Shown piece by piece: positions 34,917-43,283 of a stretch of 64,000 nt of DNA. The notes below the pieces were generated by a model. That model saw nothing but the letters and a program-made list of their open reading frames with translations. It was not told the origin of the DNA and did no database searches. Within the stretch, counting starts at the first letter, position 1. Each line of letters begins with the position of its first letter. Where the stretch lies: assembly GCF_030684215.1 (NCBI RefSeq), contig NZ_JAUXOV010000076.1, positions 183,596 through 247,595 of the forward strand, read 5' to 3'. Both the position numbers and the translations under genes were made by a program. This DNA is from Pseudotabrizicola sp. Its GTDB lineage: Bacteria; Pseudomonadota; Alphaproteobacteria; Rhodobacterales; Rhodobacteraceae.

Positions 34917-36530
34917 ATGGCTCGATTGACTGTTTCTGCTGCTGCGCGTGGGTTGCTTCTGTCTGCGTCTTTTGTGGTCTTTGCTGGGCAGACTCTGCTG
35001 GCACAAGAGTTTCCCAGCCCGTTCATCCAGACCATCGCGATTGAAGCGGCCGAGGATGAGGCGATTGCCGCGTTCTATCGTGAAAACGGCTATCGCACCC
35101 TATGGACTGGCGCCGCCGAACAGGATTCGGCGCGACGCGCGGCGCTTTTGCAGGCCTTGTCGCGGGCAGGGGACCATGCCTTGCCAACCGCGCGCTATGA
35201 TGTTGCCAAGCTGACGGCCATGCTGACGACCGCCCAGACCGAAGGCGACCGCGCTCGGGCCGAAGTCGCGCTTACGCGGGCATATCTGTCCTATGCGCGT
35301 GATGTCTCCACCGGGGCGACCAATCCGAAATCAGTGGATCCGGGCATTGTGCGTGAGATCGGGCGGCCCGACCCCACGCTGTTGCTGGCCCAGATGCAGG
35401 CACGCAACCCCGCTGAAGTTCTGCACGGTTTACTGCCAAGCTCGCCACGCTATGCGCAACTTGTGCGCGCCAAGCTGGCGCTGGAAGCCAGCATGGATCA
35501 GGGCGGCTGGGGGACGGTGGTCCGGGCAAAGTCACTTGCGCCGGGTGATACGGGTGATGCGGTGGTGGCCTTGCGCGACCGTCTGATCGCCATGGGTTAT
35601 CTGTCGCGCTCGGCCACGCAAAGCTATGATGCCACTATCGAAAACGCAGTGCAGCGGTTTCAGCTCGATCATGGGCTGGTCGCGGATGGCGCCGCGGGCG
35701 AGGGCACGCTGGCAGAGCTGAACATCGGCCCTGATGCGCGGCTGAAATCGGTGATCGTGGCGATAGAGCGGGTGCGCTGGATGCACGATACCCCTTTGGG
35801 AGATCGCCACATCTGGGTGAACATTCCTGATTTCACCGCCAAGATCATTGACCAAGGCAAAGTCACCTTTGAAACCCGGTCGGTGGTTGGCAAGGATGTG
35901 ACCGCACAGCACACGCCGGAATTTTCTGACATGATGGCGCATATGGTCATCAACCCAAGCTGGGGTGTGCCCCGGTCGATCATCGTGAATGAATACCTTC
36001 CGCTCTTGCAGCGCAACCCGAATGCGGTCAGCCATTTGCAGGTGATCGACAATCGCGGGCGCGTCGTGCCGCGCGGATCGGTCAACTTTGCGGGTTATTC
36101 GTCTCGGACCTTCCCCTTTGGCCTGCGCCAGCCGCCGTCAAACGGCAACGCTCTGGGCCTGGTCAAGTTCATGTTTCCCAATGTTCACAACATCTATCTG
36201 CATGATACACCGGCTAAAAATCTGTTTTCCCATGATGTGCGCGCCTATAGCCATGGCTGTATCCGTCTGGCAGACCCGTTTGATTTTGCCTATGCACTGC
36301 TGGCCTTACAATCAGACGACCCACAGGCTGAATTCGCGCGCCACCTGAAGACCGGCAATGAAACAACCGTGCGGCTGGAGCAAAAAGTTCCGGTGCATCT
36401 GGTCTATTTTACCGCCTATCCGGGGGCAAAGGGGCAGATGACCTATCGCCGCGATATCTATGGCCGCGATGCCAAACTGTTTCAGGCGCTTGAAGCCGCC
36501 GGGGTGGTCTTGCCATCGGTTCGGGGATAA
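34917..36530 (+). CDS. L,D-transpeptidase, YcbB type
   Basis: A 537-residue periplasmic enzyme. It has a signal peptide (residues 1-29, ending LLAQE), an N-terminal scaffold domain, a peptidoglycan-binding type 1 domain (SLAPGDTGDAVVALRDRLIAMGYL, about residues 205-270) and a C-terminal YkuD domain with HDTPAKNLF and SHGCIRL (catalytic C448). It forms 3-3 cross-links in murein or attaches proteins to it. CGGAGACGAC precedes the start. lpxD follows after 42 bases on the same strand. Confidence 0.93.
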   Translation: MARLTVSAAARGLLLSASFVVFAGQTLLAQEFPSPFIQTIAIEAAEDEAIAAFYRENGYRTLWTGAAEQDSARRAALLQALSRAGDHALPTARYDVAKLTAMLTTAQTEGDRARAEVALTRAYLSYARDVSTGATNPKSVDPGIVREIGRPDPTLLLAQMQARNPAEVLHGLLPSSPRYAQLVRAKLALEASMDQGGWGTVVRAKSLAPGDTGDAVVALRDRLIAMGYLSRSATQSYDATIENAVQRFQLDHGLVADGAAGEGTLAELNIGPDARLKSVIVAIERVRWMHDTPLGDRHIWVNIPDFTAKIIDQGKVTFETRSVVGKDVTAQHTPEFSDMMAHMVINPSWGVPRSIIVNEYLPLLQRNPNAVSHLQVIDNRGRVVPRGSVNFAGYSSRTFPFGLRQPPSNGNALGLVKFMFPNVHNIYLHDTPAKNLFSHDVRAYSHGCIRLADPFDFAYALLALQSDDPQAEFARHLKTGNETTVRLEQKVPVHLVYFTAYPGAKGQMTYRRDIYGRDAKLFQALEAAGVVLPSVRG

Positions 36531-36572
36531 AACGCCGTTGAGCCGCAAGGACGCGGTGACAGGAGTTTTGCC

Positions 36573-37652
36573 ATGGCCCACTCGATCGCCGATATTGCCG
36601 CTGCCATCGGGGCAGAGTTTGTGGGTGATGGTGCGCTGAAAGTTGGCCGCGCGTCCGAACCTCATCAGGCCGGGCCGGATGATCTGGCGCTCGCGGTAAA
36701 CCCGAAATACGCGGACGGTCTGGCGCAAGGACAGGCACGGGCGGCCATGCTGTGGCCCGGCGCGGATTGGCAGTCGTTAAAACTGAAGGCCGCTATCTTT
36801 GCCCCGCGCGGACGCTTGGCACTGGCCGGGCTGACTGCATTGCTGGACCACGGCCCGGCGATTGCCCCCGGCATCCACCCGATGAGCGTGCTAGACCCAA
36901 CAGCACAGATTGGCGACGGCGTCGCCATTGGCCCCTTTGTCACCATCGGCGCGGGTGTTGTGCTTGGGCCGAATGCACGGATTGCCAGCCATGTCAGCAT
37001 TGCCGAAGGTGCGCGGATCGGGGCGGATGCGCTGATCTTGCAAGGCGCAAGGATTGGGGCACGTGTAACCATTGGCGCGCGGTTTATCTGCCAGCCGGGG
37101 GCGGTGATCGGGGCGGACGGGTTTTCCTTTGTCACGCCTGAGAAATCCGGGGTTGAGGAAATCCGCGAAACTCTGGGCCAGCGGGAAGACATCCGCGCCC
37201 AAAGCTGGACACGCATTCATTCGCTGGGTGCGGTCACCATCGGCGATGATGTGGAAATCGGTGCGAATGCCTGCATTGACCGGGGCACGATCCGCGACAC
37301 CAGCATCGGCAACGGCACGAAACTGGATAATCTGGTCCATATCGGGCATAATGTGCAGGTCGGCGATGATTGCCTGTTGTGTGGTCAGGTCGGCGTGGCC
37401 GGATCGGCGCGGATCGGCAACCGCGTGGTGCTGGCCGGGCAATGCGGAGTGAATGACAATATCTTTGTGGGTGATGACGTGATTTGCGGCGGCGCCACCA
37501 AAGTCTTTACCAATGCCCCCGCAGGGCGGGTTCTTCTGGGCTATCCGGCAGTGAAGCTGGAAACCCATGTCGAGATGCAAAAGGCCCTGCGCCGTTTGCC
37601 CCGTCTGGCTGCAAAAGTTGCCGGGATTGAGAAAGTCATCCAGAAGTCATGA
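36573..37652 (+). CDS. lpxD: UDP-3-O-(3-hydroxyacyl)glucosamine N-acyltransferase LpxD
   Basis: A 359-residue left-handed beta-helix acyltransferase of lipid A synthesis. The N-terminal uridine-binding domain (residues 1-100) precedes hexapeptide repeats (IGDGVAIGPFVTIGAGVVLG onward), with the catalytic His region LVHIGHNVQVGDD and a C-terminal helix (MQKALRRLPRLAAKVAG). It transfers 3-hydroxyacyl groups from ACP to UDP-acylated glucosamine. The usual bamA-lpxD-fabZ-lpxA-lpxB block is absent. It is instead followed by an acyl carrier protein and a beta-ketoacyl-ACP synthase, so it may be a second or relocated LpxD. Confidence 0.9.
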   Translation: MAHSIADIAAAIGAEFVGDGALKVGRASEPHQAGPDDLALAVNPKYADGLAQGQARAAMLWPGADWQSLKLKAAIFAPRGRLALAGLTALLDHGPAIAPGIHPMSVLDPTAQIGDGVAIGPFVTIGAGVVLGPNARIASHVSIAEGARIGADALILQGARIGARVTIGARFICQPGAVIGADGFSFVTPEKSGVEEIRETLGQREDIRAQSWTRIHSLGAVTIGDDVEIGANACIDRGTIRDTSIGNGTKLDNLVHIGHNVQVGDDCLLCGQVGVAGSARIGNRVVLAGQCGVNDNIFVGDDVICGGATKVFTNAPAGRVLLGYPAVKLETHVEMQKALRRLPRLAAKVAGIEKVIQKS

Positions 37653-37692
37653 TGGCTTTCTATACATTGCGCAAACAGGAAGGAATGATCAC

Positions 37693-37956
37693 ATGACCCA
37701 GACCGCACAGACCATCATCGAGATCATTGCTGACAAGGCACTGCTGGAACTCGGTGATCTGACCACGGACACCCGGCTGGATGCGCTGGCGCTGGACAGT
37801 CTGGCGATGGTGGAACTGATCTTTGCCTTGGAAGAAACCTTCGACATTTCGGTGCCGTTCAACGCGAATGATCCGGGCAAGGATGACTTTGATTTGTCTT
37901 CCGTTGGCGCGATCGTTCAGGCGGTTGAGGGCCTTGTATCGCAAAAGGCCGCCTGA
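37693..37956 (+). CDS. Acyl carrier protein
   Basis: An 87-residue acidic four-helix carrier with the phosphopantetheine site LDALALDSLAMVELIFALEE (Ser of DSL near residue 36). The helix 3 region (FDISVPFNANDPGKDDFD) differs from the main AcpP, so this is a specialised ACP. CAGGAAGGAATGATCAC precedes the start. It lies between lpxD and a ketosynthase gene, suggesting it carries the chains used or made by them. Confidence 0.9.
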   Translation: MTQTAQTIIEIIADKALLELGDLTTDTRLDALALDSLAMVELIFALEETFDISVPFNANDPGKDDFDLSSVGAIVQAVEGLVSQKAA

Positions 37957-37962
37957 TCCCAT

Positions 37963-39165
37963 ATGCACAGGGTCGTGATTACCGGCGCGGGCACCATCAA
38001 CGCCTTGGGCCATGATGTGCCCGCCACCATCGCCGCATTTGCTGCGGGCACAGGTGGTATTGGCGCACTTGATATCCCTGATGTGGATCGCCTGTCGATC
38101 CGTGTCGCCGGACAGGTCCGTGACTGGACCGCATCGGAACATTTCGACCTGCGCGGGCTAAGTCTTTATGACCGGATGACCCAGTTTGCGCTGTGGTCGG
38201 CGCGGCAGGCGGTGGCGCAATCGGGGCTGGTGTTTGATGAGGCTCTTGGCCTGCAGGCGGGGGTGATCCTTGGCACGGCGGTTGGAGGGCTTGGCACCAT
38301 CGACGACAGCTACCGCGCGGTTTATGCAGAGGGCAAGAACCGCGTGCATCCCCTGACCGTGCCGCGTCTGATGGCAAGTGCCGGCGTCAGCCATATCAGC
38401 ATGACCTATGGCTTGCGCGGGCCAGCCTTTAGCGTGTCGACGGCCTGCGCCAGTTCCAATCATGCGATGGGGCTGGCGTTCCAGATGGTGCGCGCGGGCG
38501 CGTCCCCCGTGATGCTGACCGGCGGGGCCGAGGCGATGCTGACCTTTGGCGGGCTAAAGGCATGGGAGGGGCTGCGCGTGATGGCGGCTGACGCCTGCCG
38601 CCCGTTTTCGGCCGATCGCAGCGGCATGGTCCAGGGTGAGGGCGCTGCGGTGTTTGTGTTTGAAAACCATGATCATGCGCGCGCACGCGGAGCCGAAATT
38701 CTGGCCGAAGTCGTGGGCTTTGCCATGTGTTCAGACTCGCATGATATCGTAATGCCTTCGGTTGATGGCGCGGTGCGGGCGATGCGCGGGGCGCTTTCAG
38801 ATGCGAGGCTTGATCCGGGGCAGGTGGATTATATCAACGCCCATGGCACCGGAACAAAAGCCAATGACGTGAACGAATCCACCGCGATCCGTGCGGTTTT
38901 TGGCGATGCTCCGCCTTTGGTGTCGTCAACCAAGGCAGCACATGGCCATATCATCGGGGGCACCGGCGCGGTTGAGATGCTGGCCTGCCTGATGGCGCTA
39001 CGCGACGGTGTCATCGCGCCCACACTTGGCTATCGAAAGCCCGATCCGGACTGCCTGCTGGACGTGGTGCCCAACACCGCGCGCCGGGCTGATGTGACAG
39101 TGGCAATGACCAATGCCTTTGCCTTTGGCGGGTTGAATGCGGTGCTGGTGCTGCGCCGGATGTAG
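37963..39165 (+). CDS. Beta-ketoacyl-ACP synthase II family protein
   Basis: A 400-residue FabF-like condensing enzyme. The active-site Cys is C162 in STACASSNHAMG, with the catalytic histidines in NAHGTGTKANDVNES and KAAHGHIIGGTG. It extends acyl chains bound to ACP. It starts 6 bases after the small ACP gene, so the pair probably forms a dedicated unit with lpxD upstream. It is not near the main fab genes, and may shape lipid A or another specialised acyl product. The N-terminus MHRVVITGAGTINALGHD is canonical. Confidence 0.9.
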   Translation: MHRVVITGAGTINALGHDVPATIAAFAAGTGGIGALDIPDVDRLSIRVAGQVRDWTASEHFDLRGLSLYDRMTQFALWSARQAVAQSGLVFDEALGLQAGVILGTAVGGLGTIDDSYRAVYAEGKNRVHPLTVPRLMASAGVSHISMTYGLRGPAFSVSTACASSNHAMGLAFQMVRAGASPVMLTGGAEAMLTFGGLKAWEGLRVMAADACRPFSADRSGMVQGEGAAVFVFENHDHARARGAEILAEVVGFAMCSDSHDIVMPSVDGAVRAMRGALSDARLDPGQVDYINAHGTGTKANDVNESTAIRAVFGDAPPLVSSTKAAHGHIIGGTGAVEMLACLMALRDGVIAPTLGYRKPDPDCLLDVVPNTARRADVTVAMTNAFAFGGLNAVLVLRRM

Positions 39166-39177
39166 CCGCAATGCAAA

Positions 39178-39204
39178 AGGCCGCGCCCAATGGACGCGGC
39201 CCCG
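39178..39204. terminator. Hairpin between the ketosynthase and ialB genes
   Basis: A 7-bp stem, GGCCGCG with CGCGGCC, and loop of about 9 bases in the convergent gap, with A- and C-rich flanks. There is no long T-run, so termination strength is uncertain. Confidence 0.5.
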
Positions 39205-39224
39205 CAAAATCCAACGCTAAACCC

Positions 39225-39866
39225 TTATGGGTTGGTCGCGGACACAGCCGCATAGCCTGCGGTAAAGCCTTTCAGCGACAGCTCGACCGCCACCTTTTGA
39301 TCGGGAGCGACCACAGGAACAATGGTCAGAACGGCTTTTGCACCGCGTTTGAACTGGTCAATCTCTGCCGCGGTGAAGCCGATGCGGGCAACGCAGCCCA
39401 TGGTCGAGCAGAAGGTGAACGGATAGACCTTGGCGGTTGACGCATCGACGCCCATCAGCAGGTTTTCGGTCAACAACGTCTCAAGCGGAACAACGACCGT
39501 GGCGCCCGCAACTGCCTGCCCGCCTGTGGGCAGGTTGAACAAGCTGAACTCGGCCACGGCATTGCCTTCGGAATCGCGCAGCAACTGATACAGCTGGCAA
39601 GGGTTGGATCCGTCTTCGGTGCGGATGCAGCGCTGTTCCCAGGCTTCGAAATTTTTCTCCACATACGAGCTGCCGACGCCATCTGTTCCAACTTCGGTGC
39701 CCATGGACAGGCTCGGATCAGCGGCTGGGACTGCCTCTTCGCTTGAGGGTGCAGGGGCTGGCTCTGGCGTGGCATCCTGCGCCCAAAGGGCAGTGGACAC
39801 AGACGACGCCAGCACAAGGGCCATGGCAAGGGATTTCGTAAGGGGAGAGATCGTTGAAAAGGTCAT
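39225..39866 (-). CDS. Invasion-associated locus B (IalB) family protein
   Basis: A 213-residue exported protein. It has a signal peptide (about residues 1-30, ending LWAQD), an acidic Pro/Ala/Glu linker, and an IalB domain with paired cysteines (WEQRCIRTEDGSNPCQLYQLL and FTFCSTMGCVARIGF). IalB proteins are periplasmic; the name comes from Bartonella, and in free-living Rhodobacterales their role is unknown. An sRNA-like transcript with terminator and a tiny ORF lies upstream on the same strand. Confidence 0.88.
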   Translation of the reverse strand: MTFSTISPLTKSLAMALVLASSVSTALWAQDATPEPAPAPSSEEAVPAADPSLSMGTEVGTDGVGSSYVEKNFEAWEQRCIRTEDGSNPCQLYQLLRDSEGNAVAEFSLFNLPTGGQAVAGATVVVPLETLLTENLLMGVDASTAKVYPFTFCSTMGCVARIGFTAAEIDQFKRGAKAVLTIVPVVAPDQKVAVELSLKGFTAGYAAVSATNP

Positions 39867-39986
39867 GTCACGTCCATCTGTCGCTATATGGTTTTCGCCG
39901 TTTGCGCCGCTCTAGCATGTTGCGGCGGGGCTGTCAGGTGCCAAAAACGTGAGCCCGTCAACCGGTCGCGCCGAGGGGCCTGCGTC

Positions 39987-40049
39987 TTAATGCGTTGATT
40001 TGCCCGGAACAAAAAAAGAAAAAGGGCCAGTAAGCCGGCCCTTTTCCAT
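39987..40049 (-). CDS. Possible 20-residue leader peptide overlapping a terminator
   Basis: A tiny ORF starting MEKGRLTGPFSFF and ending at a TAA at 39989-39987. GGGAGC lies about 11 bases upstream of the ATG. The terminator hairpin at 40020-40045 falls inside codons 2-10, so translation and termination would be mutually exclusive. It could be a real leader peptide controlling ialB or an accident of sequence within an sRNA. Confidence 0.3.
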   Translation of the reverse strand: MEKGRLTGPFSFFVPGKSTH

Positions 40050-40087
40050 ATTTGTTTTTGCTCCCTGTCGGACTGGCCGACTTTATG
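40011..40087 (-). ncRNA. Candidate small RNA upstream of ialB
   Basis: The 457 bases between ialB (start 39866) and the HerA-like gene (start 40324) contain a complete small transcription unit on the minus strand. It has a promoter-like pair at 40122-40094, a 5-bp hairpin (40081-40077 with 40071-40067), and a 9-bp terminator hairpin (40045-40037 with 40028-40020) followed by TTTTTCTTTTTTT-like T-rich sequence. The expected RNA is about 75 nucleotides. It may be an sRNA or a terminated leader of ialB, which begins about 145 bases further on. Boundaries are estimates. Confidence 0.5.
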
Positions 40088-40093
40088 GTGGAG

Positions 40094-40122
40094 ACGCTAC
40101 GGCGGAATGTGGCAGGCGTCAA
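40094..40122 (-). promoter_or_regulatory. Sigma70-type promoter for the small RNA
   Basis: On the minus strand, TTGACG at 40122-40117 and TAGCGT at 40099-40094 are separated by 17 bases. This is a good match to housekeeping promoters of this group. Transcription would start near 40087. Confidence 0.55.
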
Positions 40123-40323
40123 TGTGAATCTGATCACAATTTCACCTGTAAAACATATGCAAAAGTCGCATCAATCGGAAGGCAAACGGGGACACGCCTG
40201 CGCAAGCCGTCCAACAGAAATTGATGGTGAGTTCTTGGGTGGCATCGGGTGGGGAACCGGGTATTGTTGGCCCGCGCGGCGCTTGATCCGCGCACATACG
40301 GGTGTGTAACAAGGAGACGGCTG

Positions 40324-41880
40324 GTGTCAGATGAGCCTTCAATTTTTGTCGGTGGTGGTGGTGAAGGCTATGGCGTTCCGCAGTCCCTGCTTTTGGGATA
40401 CGGCAACCGTCATGGCCTGATTGCAGGGGCCACGGGCACCGGCAAGACGATCACCTTGCAGATCTTGGCCGAAGGGTTTTCTGCCGCCGGGGTTCCGGTG
40501 TTCATGTCTGATGTAAAGGGCGATCTGTCGGGCCTTGCTCTGGCAGGCAGCCCCGATGGCAAGCTGCATGCGCCGTTCATGAAGCGGTCGGCGACCATCG
40601 GGCTTGATCTGCAATATCGGGCGTTTCCGGTGACGTTCTGGGATCTGTTTGGCCAGCAAGGCCACCCGATCCGCGCCACGGTGGCCGAAATGGGGCCGCT
40701 GTTGCTGGCCCGGTTGCTGGAACTGACAGAGGCGCAGGAAGGCGTGCTGAACGTGGCCTTCCGGCTTGCGGATGAAGAAGAACTGCCACTGCTGGATCTG
40801 AAGGATCTGCAAGCGTTGCTGGTGTTCATCGGCGAAAACGCCAGTGCGATTTCTACGCGCTACGGTCTTGTGGCCGCCGCCTCGATCGGGGCAATCCAGC
40901 GCCGGTTGCTGGTGCTGGAAAATCAGGGTGGGGCGGGGTTCTTTGGCGAACCGGCGCTGGAACTGGATGATCTGATGCTGTCCGACCCGCAGGGGATGGG
41001 GCGGATCAACATTCTGGCCGCTGACAAGCTGATGCACAGCCCGCGTCTTTATGCGACCTTTCTGCTATGGCTGTTGTCCGAGTTGTTCGAGACCCTGCCC
41101 GAGGTGGGCGACCCCGAAAAGCCCAAGCTGGTGTTCTTCTTTGACGAGGCGCATCTGCTGTTTACCGACGCGCCGCGCGCCTTGGTACAAAAGGTGGAAC
41201 AAGTGGCCCGCCTGATCCGATCTAAGGGGGTGGGGGTGTATTTCATCACTCAGAACCCGGCCGATGTGCCCGAAAACATCCTTGGCCAGCTAGGCAACCG
41301 GGTGCAGCACGCCCTGCGCGCCTTTACCGCCAAGGATCAGAAAGACCTGCGGATGGCTGCGCAAACCTATCGCGACAACCCTGAGTTCAAAACCGAAGAC
41401 GCCATCCGCGATGTGGGCACCGGTGAGGCTGTGACCTCGTTTCTGGAGCGCAAGGGCATTCCGGGCGTTGTGCAGCGCACGCTGATCCGGCCGCCCTCCA
41501 GTCAGGTCGGGCCAATTGATCCGGGCGTTCGGGCGCAGCTTATGGTGATGTCGCCGGTGGCAGGCAAATACGACACGGTGATCGACCGCGACAGCGCCTA
41601 TGAACGGCTGCGCGCGCGCGAACACAAAGCCGCAGCTGAGGCCGCGGCGGCAGAGGCAAAAGCAGCAGAGCCGCGCCAGGACGATGGCGGATTCAGCAAG
41701 GGGCGGCGCTATGATGGCGGCACCACCACGCGCGCCACCAAGCCTGCACCCAGAACCACCAGCCGCAGCAGCGATTCGGTGGGCGAGGCGTTTGCCAAAA
41801 GCTTTGCGCGCCAGTTGGGCACCCGGTCCGGGCAAGCGATTGTGCGGGGCGTTTTGGGGTCTTTGTTCAAGAAACGCTGA
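40324..41880 (+). CDS. HerA-like ATPase (DUF853 family)
   Basis: A 518-residue FtsK/HerA-superfamily ATPase. Walker A is GATGTGKT at residues 35-42, Walker B lies in KLVFFFDEAHLLF, and an Arg-finger-like VARLIRSKGVGVYFITQNP follows. An Ala/Glu/Lys-rich segment (about residues 435-460) leads to a basic C-terminal tail (TSRSSDSVGEAFAKSFARQ). The family is widespread and chromosomal, with unknown substrate; it is not the NurA-HerA defence pair, and no nuclease is adjacent. The GTG at 40324 is preceded by AAGGAG at 7 bases, so it is preferred to the upstream ATG. Confidence 0.88.
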   Translation: MSDEPSIFVGGGGEGYGVPQSLLLGYGNRHGLIAGATGTGKTITLQILAEGFSAAGVPVFMSDVKGDLSGLALAGSPDGKLHAPFMKRSATIGLDLQYRAFPVTFWDLFGQQGHPIRATVAEMGPLLLARLLELTEAQEGVLNVAFRLADEEELPLLDLKDLQALLVFIGENASAISTRYGLVAAASIGAIQRRLLVLENQGGAGFFGEPALELDDLMLSDPQGMGRINILAADKLMHSPRLYATFLLWLLSELFETLPEVGDPEKPKLVFFFDEAHLLFTDAPRALVQKVEQVARLIRSKGVGVYFITQNPADVPENILGQLGNRVQHALRAFTAKDQKDLRMAAQTYRDNPEFKTEDAIRDVGTGEAVTSFLERKGIPGVVQRTLIRPPSSQVGPIDPGVRAQLMVMSPVAGKYDTVIDRDSAYERLRAREHKAAAEAAAAEAKAAEPRQDDGGFSKGRRYDGGTTTRATKPAPRTTSRSSDSVGEAFAKSFARQLGTRSGQAIVRGVLGSLFKKR

Positions 41881-41922
41881 CCTGAACCGCCGGGCAGGGG
41901 CGTCCTTGCCCGGCGCGCGGTG

Positions 41923-43227
41923 CTACAGAGGCCGCATCTTCAGCTTCACAATCCGGTTCTCGCGCTTTTGCACCACTTCGAACCGGAAGCCGTGAAAGCT
42001 GAAGGCCTGACCTTCATTCGGAATCATCTGTGCTTCATGGATAACCAGCCCGGCGATGGTGTTTGCCTCGTCATCTGGCAGGTTCCAGTCCATCGCGCGG
42101 TTCAGGTCGCGGATGGTCATCTGACCCTCGACCAGATAATCGCCGTTCTCGGCCCGCTTCAGCGCGGAATCCTTTTGCACCACGTCAAATTCATCAGTGA
42201 TCTCGCCCACGATTTCCTCAAGGATATCTTCCAGCGTAATCAGCCCCTGCAAGCCGCCGTATTCATCCACCACCAGCGCAAAATGCGTGCGGCGTTTGAG
42301 AAACTGACGCATCTGTTCATCCAGCGCCGTGGTGTCGGGAATGAAATAGGGCTTCATCGCAACCTTGACGATATCAAGATTCTTGACCGACCCGACAGCA
42401 CCGTTTTCGCTGCGCAGCAGCCGATCCACCTCGCGCAGAAGGTCTTTGGCGTGAATAACGCCCAGAATGTTCTCCTCGTCGCCGCGAAACAGAGGCAGGC
42501 GGGTGTGGGGGCTGGCCAGAACCTTGGTGATGATCTGATCGGGGGACTGGTCGGCGTCCAGCATCTCGATGTGGCGACGGTGGCGCATGATTTCATCCAC
42601 CGTCCGGCTGCCAAGATCCAGCGCGCCCAGCAGGCGATCGCGGTCTTCCTTTTCCACCGCGCCCTCAGAATGGCCAAGCGCAATCGCGCCCATGATCTCT
42701 TCGCGCAGAGCAAGGAATTTGCCCTCGGGGTCGGCCTTGACGCCAAACAGGCGCAGCACGCCGCGCACCAGCACCCGCACCACTGAAACGATGGGCGAGA
42801 AGACCAGGATCAGCACCCGGATGACCGGGGCAACGCGGGTTGCAAAGGCTTCGGGAAAAGTGATGGCAAGGGTCTTTGGCAGCACCTCGCCAAAGATCAG
42901 CACCAGAATGGTCATACCGAGCGTGGCAAAGGCCACCCCGGAATCGCCCAGCATCCGGGTCAGCATGGCCGTCGCAAGCGATGCCGACAGGATATTGACC
43001 ACATTGTTGCCCAACAGGATCGCGCCGATCATCCGCTCGTTGTCTTCGGTGATCTTCATGGCAGAGGCCGCCCCGAGAGAACCTTTGTCGGCGCTGGTCT
43101 TCAGCTTTGCACGCGACGCGGCTGTCAGCGCGGTTTCCGAGCCTGAAAAGAAGGCAGACAAAACCAGCAGACACAGTATCCCAGCGGCAGTCAGCCAAAA
43201 GGCGGTGTCGAGGGCAACGTTTTCCAT
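41923..43227 (-). CDS. HlyC/CorC (CNNM) family membrane protein
   Basis: A 434-residue inner-membrane protein. The N-terminal CNNM/DUF21 domain (about residues 1-180) starts with a membrane segment and SAFFSGSETALTAASRAKL. Two CBS domains (about 205-325) include HRRHIEMLDADQSPDQII and FALVVDEYGGLQGLITLEDILEE, and the C-terminal CorC/HlyC domain has GQMTIRDLNRAMDWNLPDDEANTIAGLV. Relatives affect magnesium and cobalt efflux. The ATG at 43227 gives the family start; the frame reaching to 43287 overlaps xerD's stop and is not needed. Confidence 0.93.
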   Translation of the reverse strand: MENVALDTAFWLTAAGILCLLVLSAFFSGSETALTAASRAKLKTSADKGSLGAASAMKITEDNERMIGAILLGNNVVNILSASLATAMLTRMLGDSGVAFATLGMTILVLIFGEVLPKTLAITFPEAFATRVAPVIRVLILVFSPIVSVVRVLVRGVLRLFGVKADPEGKFLALREEIMGAIALGHSEGAVEKEDRDRLLGALDLGSRTVDEIMRHRRHIEMLDADQSPDQIITKVLASPHTRLPLFRGDEENILGVIHAKDLLREVDRLLRSENGAVGSVKNLDIVKVAMKPYFIPDTTALDEQMRQFLKRRTHFALVVDEYGGLQGLITLEDILEEIVGEITDEFDVVQKDSALKRAENGDYLVEGQMTIRDLNRAMDWNLPDDEANTIAGLVIHEAQMIPNEGQAFSFHGFRFEVVQKRENRIVKLKMRPL

Positions 43228-43283
43228 GGTGATCTTTTCTTGTGAAAGGGTGGCAGGTTTTATGGGCTGTGGTGGATCACGCT

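Noticed and set aside
40142..40342. 66-codon minus-strand frame before the HerA-like gene
   Set aside because: No ribosome site, and it overlaps the GTG start region of the HerA-like gene; the composition is not protein-like.
40324..41880. HerA component of an anti-phage defence system
   Set aside because: It is the DUF853 chromosomal type, with no nuclease or other defence gene adjacent.
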